DNA from: JACVRW01 sp963771715
GTDB lineage: Bacteria > Actinomycetota > Thermoleophilia > Solirubrobacterales > Thermoleophilaceae
Length of the DNA: 64,000 nucleotides
Assembly (NCBI GenBank): GCA_963771715.1
Contig: CAVYUQ010000011.1
Coordinates: forward strand, 322,572-386,571
Direction: 5' to 3'
In this document: positions 35,629 through 44,783 of the stretch, in pieces
Numbering within the stretch: position 1 is the first letter of the stretch
How the letters are laid out: each line of letters starts with the position of its first letter
Position numbers and translations under genes: made by a program
Notes under the pieces: generated by a model
What the model was told of the DNA's origin: nothing
The model's input: the letters and a program-made list of their open reading frames with translations, nothing else
The model's database searches: none

Positions 35629-38600
35629 TTAGGCGACCAGGCGGGATGCGCCTGTCAGGCTCGCCAGCTCCGCCCGGCACGCGCCGTCGGCGGACACTCG
35701 CCAGTCGGGTCCGAGCAGCAGGCGCCGCTCGCCCACGGCGAGCAGCAGCTCGTGGTCACCGCGGTGATGGCTGACCACTTCCTTCAGGTCCTCGAGGAAG
35801 CCCTCCGAGACCCCCGCGGACACGTGGATCGTGAGCCGCTGCACCTCGGGCTCGGCCGCCGCCTCCTCGGCGGCGCGCAGCACCTCCTCGGGGCTCGGCT
35901 CGAACGCCTCGACCTCCTGGGCGACGAGCTTCGTCTCCCCCTCCTCCTTGTGATCCACGCGCCCGCGCACGATCACGATCTTGTCCACGTCGACCTTGTC
36001 CTCGTTCGCCGCGTAGGAGGAGTTGAAGACGAGCAGCTCGACCTGTCCCTCGAGGTCGTCGAGCGTGGCGAACATCATCGGGTCGCCCTTCTTCGTCCGG
36101 ATGCGCTTGCACTCGGCGATCATGCCGCCGACGGTGACCCAGTCGCCGTCCTTCTTCGCGGCCAGCTCCGTGAGCGAGCAGTCCACCCGCGTGCGCAGCG
36201 CCGCCCGCACCTCCTTGAGCGGGTGGCTCGACAGGAACAGCCCGAGCGTCTCCTTCTCCCACTCGTTCAGCTGCTTGCGGTCGTCCGGCAGCGGCACGAT
36301 CGGCGGGTCGTGGTGGGCGGCCGCCTCCTCGTCGCCGCCCTCGAGGTCGAAGAACGACGCCTGTCCGGCGAGCGCGTCCGCCTGCGCGATCTGGCCGGCG
36401 GTCTGCGCTCGCGGCAGCGCGTCCATCATGCCCGTGCGCGTGCCGGGCAGTGAGTCGAAGGCGCCGCACTTCACCAGCGAGTCGCTCGACTTCTTGTTCA
36501 CGGCCTGGCAGTCCACCCGGCGGCAGAAGTCCCAGACCGACGCGAACGGCCCCTCCTCCTCGCGCGCACAGATGATCGCCTCGACCGCCTGGTAGCCGAG
36601 CCCCTTCACGGCGTCGAGCCCGAAGCGGATGTTGCCGTCCACCACCTTGAAGTCGTGGCCCGACTGGTTCACGTCCGGCGGCAGCACCTCGATGCCCATG
36701 TCCTCGCACTGCGCCACGAAGAACGGCACCTTGTCCTTGGTCGACATCACCGAGGAGATCAGCGCGGCCATGTACTCGGCCGGGTAGTTGGCCTTGAGCC
36801 AGGCGGTCCGGTACGAGATCAGCGCGTAGCAGGCGGCGTGGCTGAGGTTGAACGAGTAGTCGGCCGAGGCCTCGTTCACGCCCCAGAGCTCGGCGATCAC
36901 CGGCTCGGCCGTGCCGGTGGCCCGGGCGCCCTCGAAGAAGCGGTCCTTGAGCGCCGCCATGCGGTCGCGCTGCTTCTTGCCGATCGCCTTGCGCAGGTCG
37001 TCGGCCTCGGGGCCCGAGAAGCCCGCGATCGCCTTCGCGATCTGCATCGACTGCTCCTGGTACAGGATCACCCCGCGCGACGACTCGGTGATCGGCCGCA
37101 GGCGGTCGTCGGCATAGTGAATGCCGTCCGGGTTGCGCTTGTTGCGCGCGTAGGTGTCGATGAAGCGCATGGCGCCGGGGCGGTACAGGGCGACCAGCGC
37201 GACGAGGTCGTTGAACTCGTCCGGCTTCACCTTGCGGAGCGCGTCGCGCATGCCGTCGGACTCGAACTGGAACACGCCGATCGACTCGCCGCGCGCCAGC
37301 ATCTCGTACGTCTTCGGATCGTCGAGCGGCAGGGAGCTCATTTCCGGCCGCTCGCCGCTCGACTCCTCGATGATGTCGAGCGCCGCCTCGATCACGTCGA
37401 GGTTGCGCAGGCCGAGGAAGTCCATCTTGAGGAGGCCGATCTCCTCGATCGGCTTCATCGAGTACTGGGTCACGATCCGGTCGTCTGCCAGCTGGAGCGG
37501 CACGATGTCCGTGAGCGGCCGGTCCGCGATCACGACGGCCGCCGCGTGGATCGACGAGTTGCGCACGATCCCCTCGAGACCCCGCGCCACGTCGATGATC
37601 TGGCGGGCTTCCGGCTCCGAGTCGTACACGCGCCGCAGGTCCGGCTCGTCGGCGAGGTACTCGTCGAAGCTCTTCGAGCGGCCCATCACGGGCTCCGGGA
37701 TCAGCTTCGCCACGCGGTCGCCCGCCCCGTAGTCGAGCCCGAGCACGCGCGCGGCGTCGCGCGTGGCGGCGCGCGGGAACATGCGGCCGAAGGTGATGAT
37801 CTGGGCGACCGACTCGCGGCCGTACTTGTCGGCCACGTACTGGATCACTCGCTCGCGGCCCTTCACCGAGAAGTCGATGTCGATGTCCGGCATCGAGATG
37901 CGCTCCGCATTCAGGAAGCGCTCGAACAGCAGGTCGTACTCGAGCGGATCGACGTCTGTGATGTTCAGCGCGTACGAAACGATCGAGCCGGCCGCCGAGC
38001 CGCGGCCCGGGCCGACCGCGATGCCGTTGTCCTTCGCGAACTTGACGAAGTCCCAGACGATCAGGAAGTAGGCCGAGAAGCCCATCTTCTCGATCACCCC
38101 GAGCTCCATCTCGAGCCGCTCGACGGCCTCGGCGGGCGGAGGGTCGCCGTAGCGCTCGCGCAGGCCCTGGTGCGCGAGCCGGCGCAGGTAGGCCTCCTGG
38201 GCCTCGCCCTCCGGCGCCGGGAAGCGCGGGATCAGCATCTTCCCCAGCTCGATCTCGACCTCGCAGCGCTCCGCGATCTCGAGCGTGGTGGCGACCGACT
38301 CAGGCCACTGGCCGAAGTCGGCGGCCATCTCGTCCGAGGTCTTCAAATAGAACTCGTTGGTGTCGAAGGAGAGCTTCGGGTCGCGCAGCGTGCTCTTGGT
38401 CTGGACGCACAGCAGCGCCTTGTGGTTGTCGTAGTCCTCGCGGCGCAGGTAGTGCACGTCGCCCGTGGCCACGAGCGGCCTGCCGAGCTCGCGGGCCACG
38501 CGCACGATCCCCTCGTTGGCCTTGTCCTGGTCCGCGATCCCGTTCTTCTGGACCTCGAAGTAGACGTTGTCCGCGCCGAAGACCCCGAGCAGCTGATCGG

Positions 38601-39066
38601 CGTGCTCCCGGGCCTCATGGGGGATGTCGTCGACGATGCGGCGGCAGAAGCGCGACTGCAGGCAGCCGGTGAGCGCGATGACCCCGTCCGAGTAGCGCGA
38701 CAGCAGGTCGAGGTCGACGTTCGCCTTGCCGCGCCTGTAGCCCTCGAGGTAGCCGGCGGAGCTGAGCTTCACGAGATTGCTGAACCCGGCATCGCTCGCC
38801 GCCAGCAGGGTCAGGTGGTTCCGCTCGTATTTGAGGGCGGCGGACGACAGGTCGTCCACGAAGTACGCCTCCAGGCCCAGGATCGGCTTGATCCCGTGCT
38901 TCTTGCAGGCCTTGTAGTGCTCGACCGCCCCGTTCATCACCCCGTGGTCGGTGAGCCCCAGCGCGGGCTGCCCGAGCGCGGCCGCGCGCTCGGCGAGCGC
39001 GTCGATCGGGCAGGCGCCGTCGAGCACGGAGTACTCGGAATGGACGTGGAGATGGGCGAAGCTCAT
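35629..39066 (-). CDS. dnaE: DNA polymerase III subunit alpha (DnaE)
   Basis: A 1,145-residue replicative polymerase subunit. The PHP domain starts at SFAHLHVHSEYSVLDGACPI and continues through LGLTDHGVMNGAVEHYKACK. The polymerase active site aspartates are in RISMPDIDIDFSVKGRERV. GPGRGSAAGSIVSYALNITD and FSFNLSHAACYALISYRTAW-like finger regions are present. The beta-binding/OB-fold part near the C-terminus includes VTVGGMIAECKRIRTKKGDP. ATG at 39066 was chosen because the homologous start is MSFAHLHVHS; a second ATG 15 nt upstream lies in a TATGCT box. Complete and in frame. Confidence 0.96.
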   Translation of the reverse strand: MSFAHLHVHSEYSVLDGACPIDALAERAAALGQPALGLTDHGVMNGAVEHYKACKKHGIKPILGLEAYFVDDLSSAALKYERNHLTLLAASDAGFSNLVKLSSAGYLEGYRRGKANVDLDLLSRYSDGVIALTGCLQSRFCRRIVDDIPHEAREHADQLLGVFGADNVYFEVQKNGIADQDKANEGIVRVARELGRPLVATGDVHYLRREDYDNHKALLCVQTKSTLRDPKLSFDTNEFYLKTSDEMAADFGQWPESVATTLEIAERCEVEIELGKMLIPRFPAPEGEAQEAYLRRLAHQGLRERYGDPPPAEAVERLEMELGVIEKMGFSAYFLIVWDFVKFAKDNGIAVGPGRGSAAGSIVSYALNITDVDPLEYDLLFERFLNAERISMPDIDIDFSVKGRERVIQYVADKYGRESVAQIITFGRMFPRAATRDAARVLGLDYGAGDRVAKLIPEPVMGRSKSFDEYLADEPDLRRVYDSEPEARQIIDVARGLEGIVRNSSIHAAAVVIADRPLTDIVPLQLADDRIVTQYSMKPIEEIGLLKMDFLGLRNLDVIEAALDIIEESSGERPEMSSLPLDDPKTYEMLARGESIGVFQFESDGMRDALRKVKPDEFNDLVALVALYRPGAMRFIDTYARNKRNPDGIHYADDRLRPITESSRGVILYQEQSMQIAKAIAGFSGPEADDLRKAIGKKQRDRMAALKDRFFEGARATGTAEPVIAELWGVNEASADYSFNLSHAACYALISYRTAWLKANYPAEYMAALISSVMSTKDKVPFFVAQCEDMGIEVLPPDVNQSGHDFKVVDGNIRFGLDAVKGLGYQAVEAIICAREEEGPFASVWDFCRRVDCQAVNKKSSDSLVKCGAFDSLPGTRTGMMDALPRAQTAGQIAQADALAGQASFFDLEGGDEEAAAHHDPPIVPLPDDRKQLNEWEKETLGLFLSSHPLKEVRAALRTRVDCSLTELAAKKDGDWVTVGGMIAECKRIRTKKGDPMMFATLDDLEGQVELLVFNSSYAANEDKVDVDKIVIVRGRVDHKEEGETKLVAQEVEAFEPSPEEVLRAAEEAAAEPEVQRLTIHVSAGVSEGFLEDLKEVVSHHRGDHELLLAVGERRLLLGPDWRVSADGACRAELASLTGASRLVA

Positions 39067-39147
39067 CCGGGACCTGAGCATACGTCCGCGAAAGGACGGC
39101 TCGGCCAGGCCGGCCGGTGCGAGCCCGCTAGCTGCGGAAAAGAGGAA

Positions 39148-39321
39148 TCAGTCGTCGCCCGAGGACGCCTTCGCGGCGAGCAGCCCGGCCACTAGAACGG
39201 CGAACACCGTGGCCGCCGCGCCCAGCTTCACCTTGTTCTGCGCCATCTTGCGCTTCGCGACCCGCGTGATGACCTGCCACGCGAGCCAGCCGAGCACCGT
39301 GTAGCCCCTGGTCGTGGTCAT
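39148..39321 (-). CDS. Small single-helix membrane protein downstream of argG
   Basis: A 57-residue protein: TTTRGYTVLGWLAWQVITRV, a basic stretch AKRKMAQNKVKLG, then a hydrophobic segment AAATVFAVLVAGLLAAKASS and a DD end. The ATG overlaps the argG TGA (ATGA), so it is translationally coupled to arginine synthesis genes. Function unknown. This is easily missed because of its size. Confidence 0.65.
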   Translation of the reverse strand: MTTTRGYTVLGWLAWQVITRVAKRKMAQNKVKLGAAATVFAVLVAGLLAAKASSGDD

Positions 39322-40592
39322 GTCGACTCCTTTCCCCGGTTGCGCACGTTGTACGCCATTCGCGATTGCAACGACCAGAGCTCGATGAAGCCCGGGCTGG
39401 CCTGCTGCGAGAACAGCCCGCCGGACTCGCCGAAGCCGGCCAGCGCCGGGTCGTAGAGCGCGTTCGGCGAGCGGCGCGCCACGGCGCGGGCGCTGCCCTT
39501 GTACAGCCGCATCGTGATCTCGCCGGTCACCTGCTCGTTCACCGAGTCCATCAGGGCGTTCAGGTCGGACAGCAGCGGCTCGTACCAGAGCCCCGCGTAG
39601 ACGAGGTAGGCCCAGTGGCCGTCGAGGTGAGGCTTGAAGTTGTTCTGGTGGATCGTGCCGACCAGCTTCTCGAGCTCCTTGTGGGCCGGCAGGATGATCG
39701 CCGCGGCGGGCACCTCGTAGAGGTCGCGCACCTTCAGGCCCACGATCCGGTCCTCGATGTGGTCCACGATCCCCACGCCGTGCCGGGCGCCGAGCTCGCC
39801 GGCCCGCTCGAGCAGCTCCACGAGCTCGAGCCGCTCGCCGTTCAGCGACACCGGCACGCCGCGCTCGAAGCCCACCACCACGTCCTCGGCCTCGTCCGGC
39901 GCCTCCTCGGGGCGGGTGACCAGCTGGAAGACGTCGTCGTGCGGCGGCTCCTCGAGGTCCTCGATCGGCCCTCCCTCCGACGAGCGGCCCCAGAGGTTGT
40001 CGTCGATCGAGTAGGGCGGCGTCTCGGTGCCGCCCTTGACCGGGATGCCGTGCTCGCGCGCGTAGGCGATCTCCTCCTCGCGCCCCATCTGCCAGCCGCG
40101 CACCGGCGCGATGATCTTCATGCCGGGGTCGAGGGCGATCACGGTCGACTCGATGCGCACCTGGTCGTTGCCCTTGCCGGTGCAGCCGTGGGCGATCGTG
40201 TCGCAGCCGGTCTTCTGCGCGTACTCCACCGCGAGCTTCGCGATCAGAGGCCGACCGAGCGCCGTGAACAGCGGGTAGCCGCCGCCGTAGAGTCCGTTCG
40301 CCTTGATCGCGGGGGCCACGTACTCGCGCGCGAACTCCTCGCGCGCGTCGACCACGTGGCAGTCGAGCGCGCCGAGCTGGAGCGCCTTTCCCTTCACGAC
40401 CTCGTAGTCCTCGCCCGGCTGGCCCAGGTTCACGGTCAGCGCCACCACCTCGGCCTCGTACTCGTCCTGGATCCACTTGAGCATCACGCTGGTGTCGAGG
40501 CCGCCCGAGTAGAGCAGCAGCACGCGCCCGACCTCGCCGGGCTCCGCCTCGTAGGAGGCCGTCTTGATCAGCGTGCGGCGGTCGTCGCTCAT
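39318..40592 (-). CDS. argG: Argininosuccinate synthase
   Basis: A 424-residue ATP-dependent ligase joining citrulline and aspartate. The P-loop-like ATP motif RVLLLYSGGLDTSVMLKWIQ is at 23-42. Substrate-contact regions include YGGGYPLFTALGRPLIAKL, IAHGCTGKGNDQVRIESTVI and YSIDDNLWGRSSEGGPIED. It ends normally at QSRMAYNVRNRGKEST. It belongs to the longer class with an N-terminal extension of about 20 residues. Follows argD by 12 bp. Cytosolic. Confidence 0.96.
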   Translation of the reverse strand: MSDDRRTLIKTASYEAEPGEVGRVLLLYSGGLDTSVMLKWIQDEYEAEVVALTVNLGQPGEDYEVVKGKALQLGALDCHVVDAREEFAREYVAPAIKANGLYGGGYPLFTALGRPLIAKLAVEYAQKTGCDTIAHGCTGKGNDQVRIESTVIALDPGMKIIAPVRGWQMGREEEIAYAREHGIPVKGGTETPPYSIDDNLWGRSSEGGPIEDLEEPPHDDVFQLVTRPEEAPDEAEDVVVGFERGVPVSLNGERLELVELLERAGELGARHGVGIVDHIEDRIVGLKVRDLYEVPAAAIILPAHKELEKLVGTIHQNNFKPHLDGHWAYLVYAGLWYEPLLSDLNALMDSVNEQVTGEITMRLYKGSARAVARRSPNALYDPALAGFGESGGLFSQQASPGFIELWSLQSRMAYNVRNRGKEST

Positions 40593-40604
40593 CGCGCGGG
40601 CACC

Positions 40605-41753
40605 CTAGTGAAGCTCGGCGCCGAGCCGGCGCACGGCCTCGGCGACCTCGTCGTCGGAGACGGTCAGCGGCGGCAGCAGCCGGATCGTGCCGGGGCCGGT
40701 GGCGTGAACCACGAGGCGCTGGTCGAGCAGCAGCCGGCGCGCCACGTCGGGCGCGTCCGGCAGGTCGAAGCCGATCATCAGGCCGAGGCCGCGCGGTTCC
40801 AGGCCGAGCTCGCGCAGGCCGGCGGCGAGGCGCCGGCCGCGCTCGGTCACGGTCTCCAGAAAGCCGGGCTCGGTGAGCACGTCGAGCACCGCGTTCGCGG
40901 CGGCGGCGATCACCGGGCCGCCGGCGAACGTGGAGCCGTGGTCGCCGAGCTCGAGCACGTGCGCGGCGCCCGGGTTCGTGATGCAGGCGCCCACGGGCAG
41001 CCCGCCTCCGAGCCCCTTGGCAACAGTCATCACGTCGGGCGTCACGCCGAGCTGCTCGTGCGCCCACAGCGTGCCGGTGCGGCCGTTGCCGCACTGGATC
41101 TCGTCGAAGATCAGGAGCGCCCCGTGCTCGTCGCACGCCTCCCGCGCCGCGTGCAGCAACCCGGGGTCGAGCGGGTGGATCCCCGATTCGCCCTGGATCG
41201 GCTCCAGCAGCACCGCGGCCGTGCGCTCGCTCACCGCGGCGCGCAGTGCCTCCACATCGTTGCGAGGCACGACACGGAAGCCCGGAACGAGCGGCGCGAA
41301 CGGCGCCTGCTTCGACTCCTGCGGAGTCGCCGACAGCGCCCCCATCGTGCGGCCGTGGAAGCCGCCCTCCATCACCACGAACTCGCCCCCGTTGCGGCGC
41401 TTGCGGGCGAGCTTGAGCCCGCACTCGATCGCCTCGGCCCCGGAGTTGCAGAGAAACACCCGGCCGCCGAGCGACAGGTCCGCCAGCCGCTTGGCGAGCC
41501 GGACGCCGGGCTCGGTGTAGAACAGGTTGCCCACGTGCATCAGGCGGCCGGCCTGCTCGCGCACCGCCTCGACCACCCGCGGGTAGCAGTGGCCGAGCTG
41601 CGCGACCGAGATGCCGGTGAGGAAGTCGAGGTACTCGTTCCCCTCGTCGTCCCAGAGGCGCGTGCCCTCCCCGCGCACGAACTCCACGGGGTTGCGCGCA
41701 TACGTGTTCATGAGCGCGTCGCGCTCGAGGGTCTGCAGCTCGGCTAGGGCCAC
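40605..41753 (-). CDS. argD: Acetylornithine aminotransferase
   Basis: A 382-residue class III PLP aminotransferase converting N-acetylglutamate semialdehyde to N-acetylornithine. PLP contacts are in LCNSGAEAIECGLKLARKRR, LIFDEIQCGNGRTGTLWAHE and the Schiff-base Lys in MTVAKGLGGGLPVGACITNP. GTG at 41753 overlaps the argB stop by 10 bases; an in-frame ATG at 41711 (NTYARNPVEFVRGEGTRLWD) is the alternative start. Length normal. Confidence 0.95.
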   Translation of the reverse strand: MALAELQTLERDALMNTYARNPVEFVRGEGTRLWDDEGNEYLDFLTGISVAQLGHCYPRVVEAVREQAGRLMHVGNLFYTEPGVRLAKRLADLSLGGRVFLCNSGAEAIECGLKLARKRRNGGEFVVMEGGFHGRTMGALSATPQESKQAPFAPLVPGFRVVPRNDVEALRAAVSERTAAVLLEPIQGESGIHPLDPGLLHAAREACDEHGALLIFDEIQCGNGRTGTLWAHEQLGVTPDVMTVAKGLGGGLPVGACITNPGAAHVLELGDHGSTFAGGPVIAAAANAVLDVLTEPGFLETVTERGRRLAAGLRELGLEPRGLGLMIGFDLPDAPDVARRLLLDQRLVVHATGPGTIRLLPPLTVSDDEVAEAVRRLGAELH

Positions 41754-42586
41754 AGCTTGGTGCCGCTTCCCTCGTCGGTGAAGAGCTCGAGCAGGAGCGA
41801 GTGCGGCTCGCGTCCGTCGAGGATGTGGGCGTTGCCGACGCCGGAGTCCAGCGCGTGCAGCGCCGCCTCCAGCTTCGGGCGCATTCCGCCGCTCACCTCG
41901 GGCAGGCGCTCGCGGACCTCCTGGGCGCTGGCCTCGGAGATGCGGCTGTCCGGGTCGTCGGGATCCGCGCGCCAGCCCTCCACGTCGGTGAGGAACACGA
42001 GCTTGAACGCCCCGAGCGCCTCCGCCACGGCGGCCGCCGCGGCGTCCGCGTTCACGTTGTACGACTTGCCCTCGGCGTCCGCCCCAACCGAGGCCACGAC
42101 CGGGATGTAGTCCTCGGCGATGTGGAGCAGCACGTCCGCGTCCACGGTCTCGATGTCGCCGACCAAGCCGATGTCGGTCTCGCCGCCGGCCAGGCGCTTC
42201 CGCACCGTGAACAGCCGGCCGTCGTCTCCGCAGAGGCCGACCGCGGGCTGTCCGTGCCGGTTGATGCCGAGCACGATGTCCTTGTTCTGCTTGCCGACCA
42301 GCACCATCTTCGCCACCTCGACGGTGGCCTCGTCGGACACGCGCAGGCCGTCCACGAAGCGCACCTCCATCCCGAGCCGCTCCATGTAGCTCGTGATGTC
42401 GGGGCCGCCGCCGTGCACCACCACGGGGTTCATGCCGACGTATTTGAGGAGCACCACGTCGCGGGCGAACTCCTCCTTCAGCTCGGGGTCGACCATCGCG
42501 GCGCCCCCGTACTTGATGACGACCGTCTGACCGTGGAACTCCCGGATGTAAGGGAGCGCTTCCAGGAGCGTTGCGACATCTCTCAT
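41744..42586 (-). CDS. argB: N-acetylglutamate kinase
   Basis: A 280-residue amino-acid kinase fold enzyme, the second committed step of arginine synthesis. It shows FHGQTVVIKYGGAAMVDPEL near residue 20, the substrate loop MNPVVVHGGGPDITSYMERL and the C-terminal SGGMRPKLEAALHALDSGVG. The N-terminal helix (RDVATLLEALPYIREFHG) is the type found in hexameric, arginine-inhibited enzymes. ATGA overlap with argJ. Confidence 0.96.
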   Translation of the reverse strand: MRDVATLLEALPYIREFHGQTVVIKYGGAAMVDPELKEEFARDVVLLKYVGMNPVVVHGGGPDITSYMERLGMEVRFVDGLRVSDEATVEVAKMVLVGKQNKDIVLGINRHGQPAVGLCGDDGRLFTVRKRLAGGETDIGLVGDIETVDADVLLHIAEDYIPVVASVGADAEGKSYNVNADAAAAAVAEALGAFKLVFLTDVEGWRADPDDPDSRISEASAQEVRERLPEVSGGMRPKLEAALHALDSGVGNAHILDGREPHSLLLELFTDEGSGTKLWP

Positions 42587-43800
42587 GAGGTGTAGTCCGC
42601 GTTGTAGTTGACGTATTCCGGACTGAGGTCGCTGAAGAAGACCTCGGTCTCGCCGCCCTCGCCGGGCATCGTGAGCACGTACTCGATCTCCGGCCCGCTC
42701 ACCAGCTCCGCCGGCGCCGGCTCCACGACCTCGCCAGCGGACAGCACCTGGTGGCCCTCGATCTCGAGGTCCACCAGGAACGGCTCGCCGGGCGGCCACA
42801 CCTGGCCCGCCGCCTGGAGGATGCGGCCGAAGTTGGGGTCGCCGCCGTGGAGGGCGGACTTCACGAGCGGGGAGTTGGCGATCGAGCGCGCCACGGGCTC
42901 CACCGCGTCCGGCCGGCCGCTCACGACCACGCGGCCCACCCGCTTCGCCCCCTCGCCGTCGTGCACGATCTCGAGCGCGAGCTGGCGCAGCAGGGCGTCG
43001 AGTGCCTCGCCGAGCGCGAGCTCGTCCGCGGACTCCGGCTCCGCCCGCACGCCCGAGGCGCCGCTCGCCAGGGCCACCACCGTGTCGCTGGTGGAGAGCT
43101 GGCCGTCCACGCTGATGCGGTCGAACGAGCGTCGCACGCACACGCCTGTGAGCAGGTCGAGGGTCTCGGGCTCGAGCGCGGCGTCGGTCTGGATGAAGCA
43201 GAACATCGTGGCGTGACGCGGCGAGATCATCCCGGCGCCCTTGGCCTGCGCGGTCAGCCGCACCGCGCCGGATGGCAGCTTCACCTCGAGGCAGGCGCGC
43301 TTCGGGCCGGCGTCGCTCGTGAGGATTGCCTGCGAGAACGAGTCGGCGTCCTCGGTGAGGGCGGCACACGCAGCGCGCACGCCGGCCACCACCTTCGTGC
43401 GCGGCAGTTCGATGCCGATCACGCCCGTCGACGCCACGGCCACCTGCTGCGGCTCCACGCCGAGCTCCTCCGCGGCGGCGGCCTGCATGGCGAGCGCGGT
43501 CTCGACCCCGCGCGGACCGTCGCCCACGTTCGAGCAGCCCGAGTTGGCCACCACGGCGCGCAGGCGCCCCAGCTCCGCCTCGCGGGAGACCATCACGGGC
43601 GCGCCGACCCGTGCGTTCGTCGTGAAGCAGGCGGCGGAGACGGTGGCCTCCGCGTCCGAGGCCACCACGCCCACGTCCAGCCCCTGCGGCTTGATCCCGG
43701 CGGCGACGCCGGCCGCGCGGAAGCCGGCAGGGAGTCCCTGGGAGTCGAGCTCCTTCACGTGCCCCGGCGCCTCGACCCAACGCGATCTGAAGAAGCTCAC
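42583..43800 (-). CDS. argJ: Bifunctional ornithine acetyltransferase/N-acetylglutamate synthase
   Basis: A 405-residue self-processing Ntn-like enzyme that recycles the acetyl group and can also make N-acetylglutamate. The autocleavage region is KGAGMISPRHATMFCFIQTD: the nucleophile Thr in ATM is present, although the usual N-M-x/P-N-M context is R-H. Substrate regions TGVIGIELPRTKVVAGV and SVDGQLSTSDTVVALASG are conserved. The presence of argJ implies the cyclic pathway, so no separate argE is needed. ATGA overlap with argB and with argC upstream. Confidence 0.94.
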   Translation of the reverse strand: MSFFRSRWVEAPGHVKELDSQGLPAGFRAAGVAAGIKPQGLDVGVVASDAEATVSAACFTTNARVGAPVMVSREAELGRLRAVVANSGCSNVGDGPRGVETALAMQAAAAEELGVEPQQVAVASTGVIGIELPRTKVVAGVRAACAALTEDADSFSQAILTSDAGPKRACLEVKLPSGAVRLTAQAKGAGMISPRHATMFCFIQTDAALEPETLDLLTGVCVRRSFDRISVDGQLSTSDTVVALASGASGVRAEPESADELALGEALDALLRQLALEIVHDGEGAKRVGRVVVSGRPDAVEPVARSIANSPLVKSALHGGDPNFGRILQAAGQVWPPGEPFLVDLEIEGHQVLSAGEVVEPAPAELVSGPEIEYVLTMPGEGGETEVFFSDLSPEYVNYNADYTS

Positions 43801-44783
43801 TCGAGGCCCTCCGTCTCGGGCAACCCGAGCATCAGGTTCAGGTCCTGCACCGCCTGGCCGGCGGCGCCCTTCCAGAGGTTGTCGATCGCCGCGAGCGCGA
43901 TCACGCGGCCGTCCACGACCGTCACGTGGATGCGGCAGCGGTTCGTCTCGCGCACGTCGTCCGTGCCGGGTGGCTCGTCGGCGAGGTCGATGAACGGCTC
44001 GTCTGCGTAGGTCTCCTCGTAGCGCTCGCGCACGCCTTGCGCATCGAGGCCCGTGGTTGCGTAACAGCTTGCGAGCAGCCCCTGCTCGATTGGAACGAGA
44101 TGCGGCACAAAGGTGAACGATGTGCCGTCGCCCAGCTCCTGCTCGAGCTCGGCGGCGTGCCGGTGGCCCTCGACCTTGTAGGCCTGGACGTTCTCCGTGA
44201 CCGAGACGAAGTGGGTTGTGAGCGTGGCCTCACGGCCGGCGCCTGAGACTCCGGACTTGGCGTCCACCACCACGTCGTCGAGGTGGTCGCGGAGCGGCCA
44301 GAGCGCGAGCAGCGCGGCGGTCGGGTAGCAGCCGGGGGCGGCGACGAGGTCGGCGCCGGCTATCTCGTCGCGATGCGCCTCGGTGAGGCCGTAGACGGCG
44401 TCGTCGAGCAGCTCGGGCGCCTCGTGGGGGCCGTACCAGCGCTCGTAGCGGTCGCGCGCGAGGCGGAAGTCAGCAGATAGGTCGACCACCTTGAGGCCGC
44501 GCTCGCGCAGCGCGCTGACCGCGGGCGCGGCGGCACCGTGCGGATACGCGACGACGGCCGCCCCGGCGCGGTCGGCGATCCGGTCGGGGTCGAACTCCTC
44601 CAGCTCGAGCGGCACGCGATAGCGCGGGTAGAGCGCGTCATGGCGGCGCCCCGCATCGGACCGCGCCGTGACCGCGGTCAGCTCGAGCGACGGATGCCGG
44701 CGCAGGATCGCGGCGGCAACCGCGCCGCCGTAGCCGGCCGCGCCGATCACGGCGACCCCCTCGGCGGGTGACCCGCTAGGCAC
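43797..44783 (-). CDS. argC: N-acetyl-gamma-glutamyl-phosphate reductase
   Basis: A 328-residue NADPH-dependent reductase. The Rossmann start is VAVIGAAGYGGAVAAAILRR. The catalytic Cys is in LVAAPGCYPTAALLALWPL, the His is in the VEGHRHAAELEQELG segment, and LSADFRLARDRYERWYG is conserved. The start overlaps the pheT stop. It is the first arg gene of the argC-J-B-D-G order; argF, argH and argR are absent from the window. Confidence 0.95.
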   Translation of the reverse strand: MPSGSPAEGVAVIGAAGYGGAVAAAILRRHPSLELTAVTARSDAGRRHDALYPRYRVPLELEEFDPDRIADRAGAAVVAYPHGAAAPAVSALRERGLKVVDLSADFRLARDRYERWYGPHEAPELLDDAVYGLTEAHRDEIAGADLVAAPGCYPTAALLALWPLRDHLDDVVVDAKSGVSGAGREATLTTHFVSVTENVQAYKVEGHRHAAELEQELGDGTSFTFVPHLVPIEQGLLASCYATTGLDAQGVRERYEETYADEPFIDLADEPPGTDDVRETNRCRIHVTVVDGRVIALAAIDNLWKGAAGQAVQDLNLMLGLPETEGLE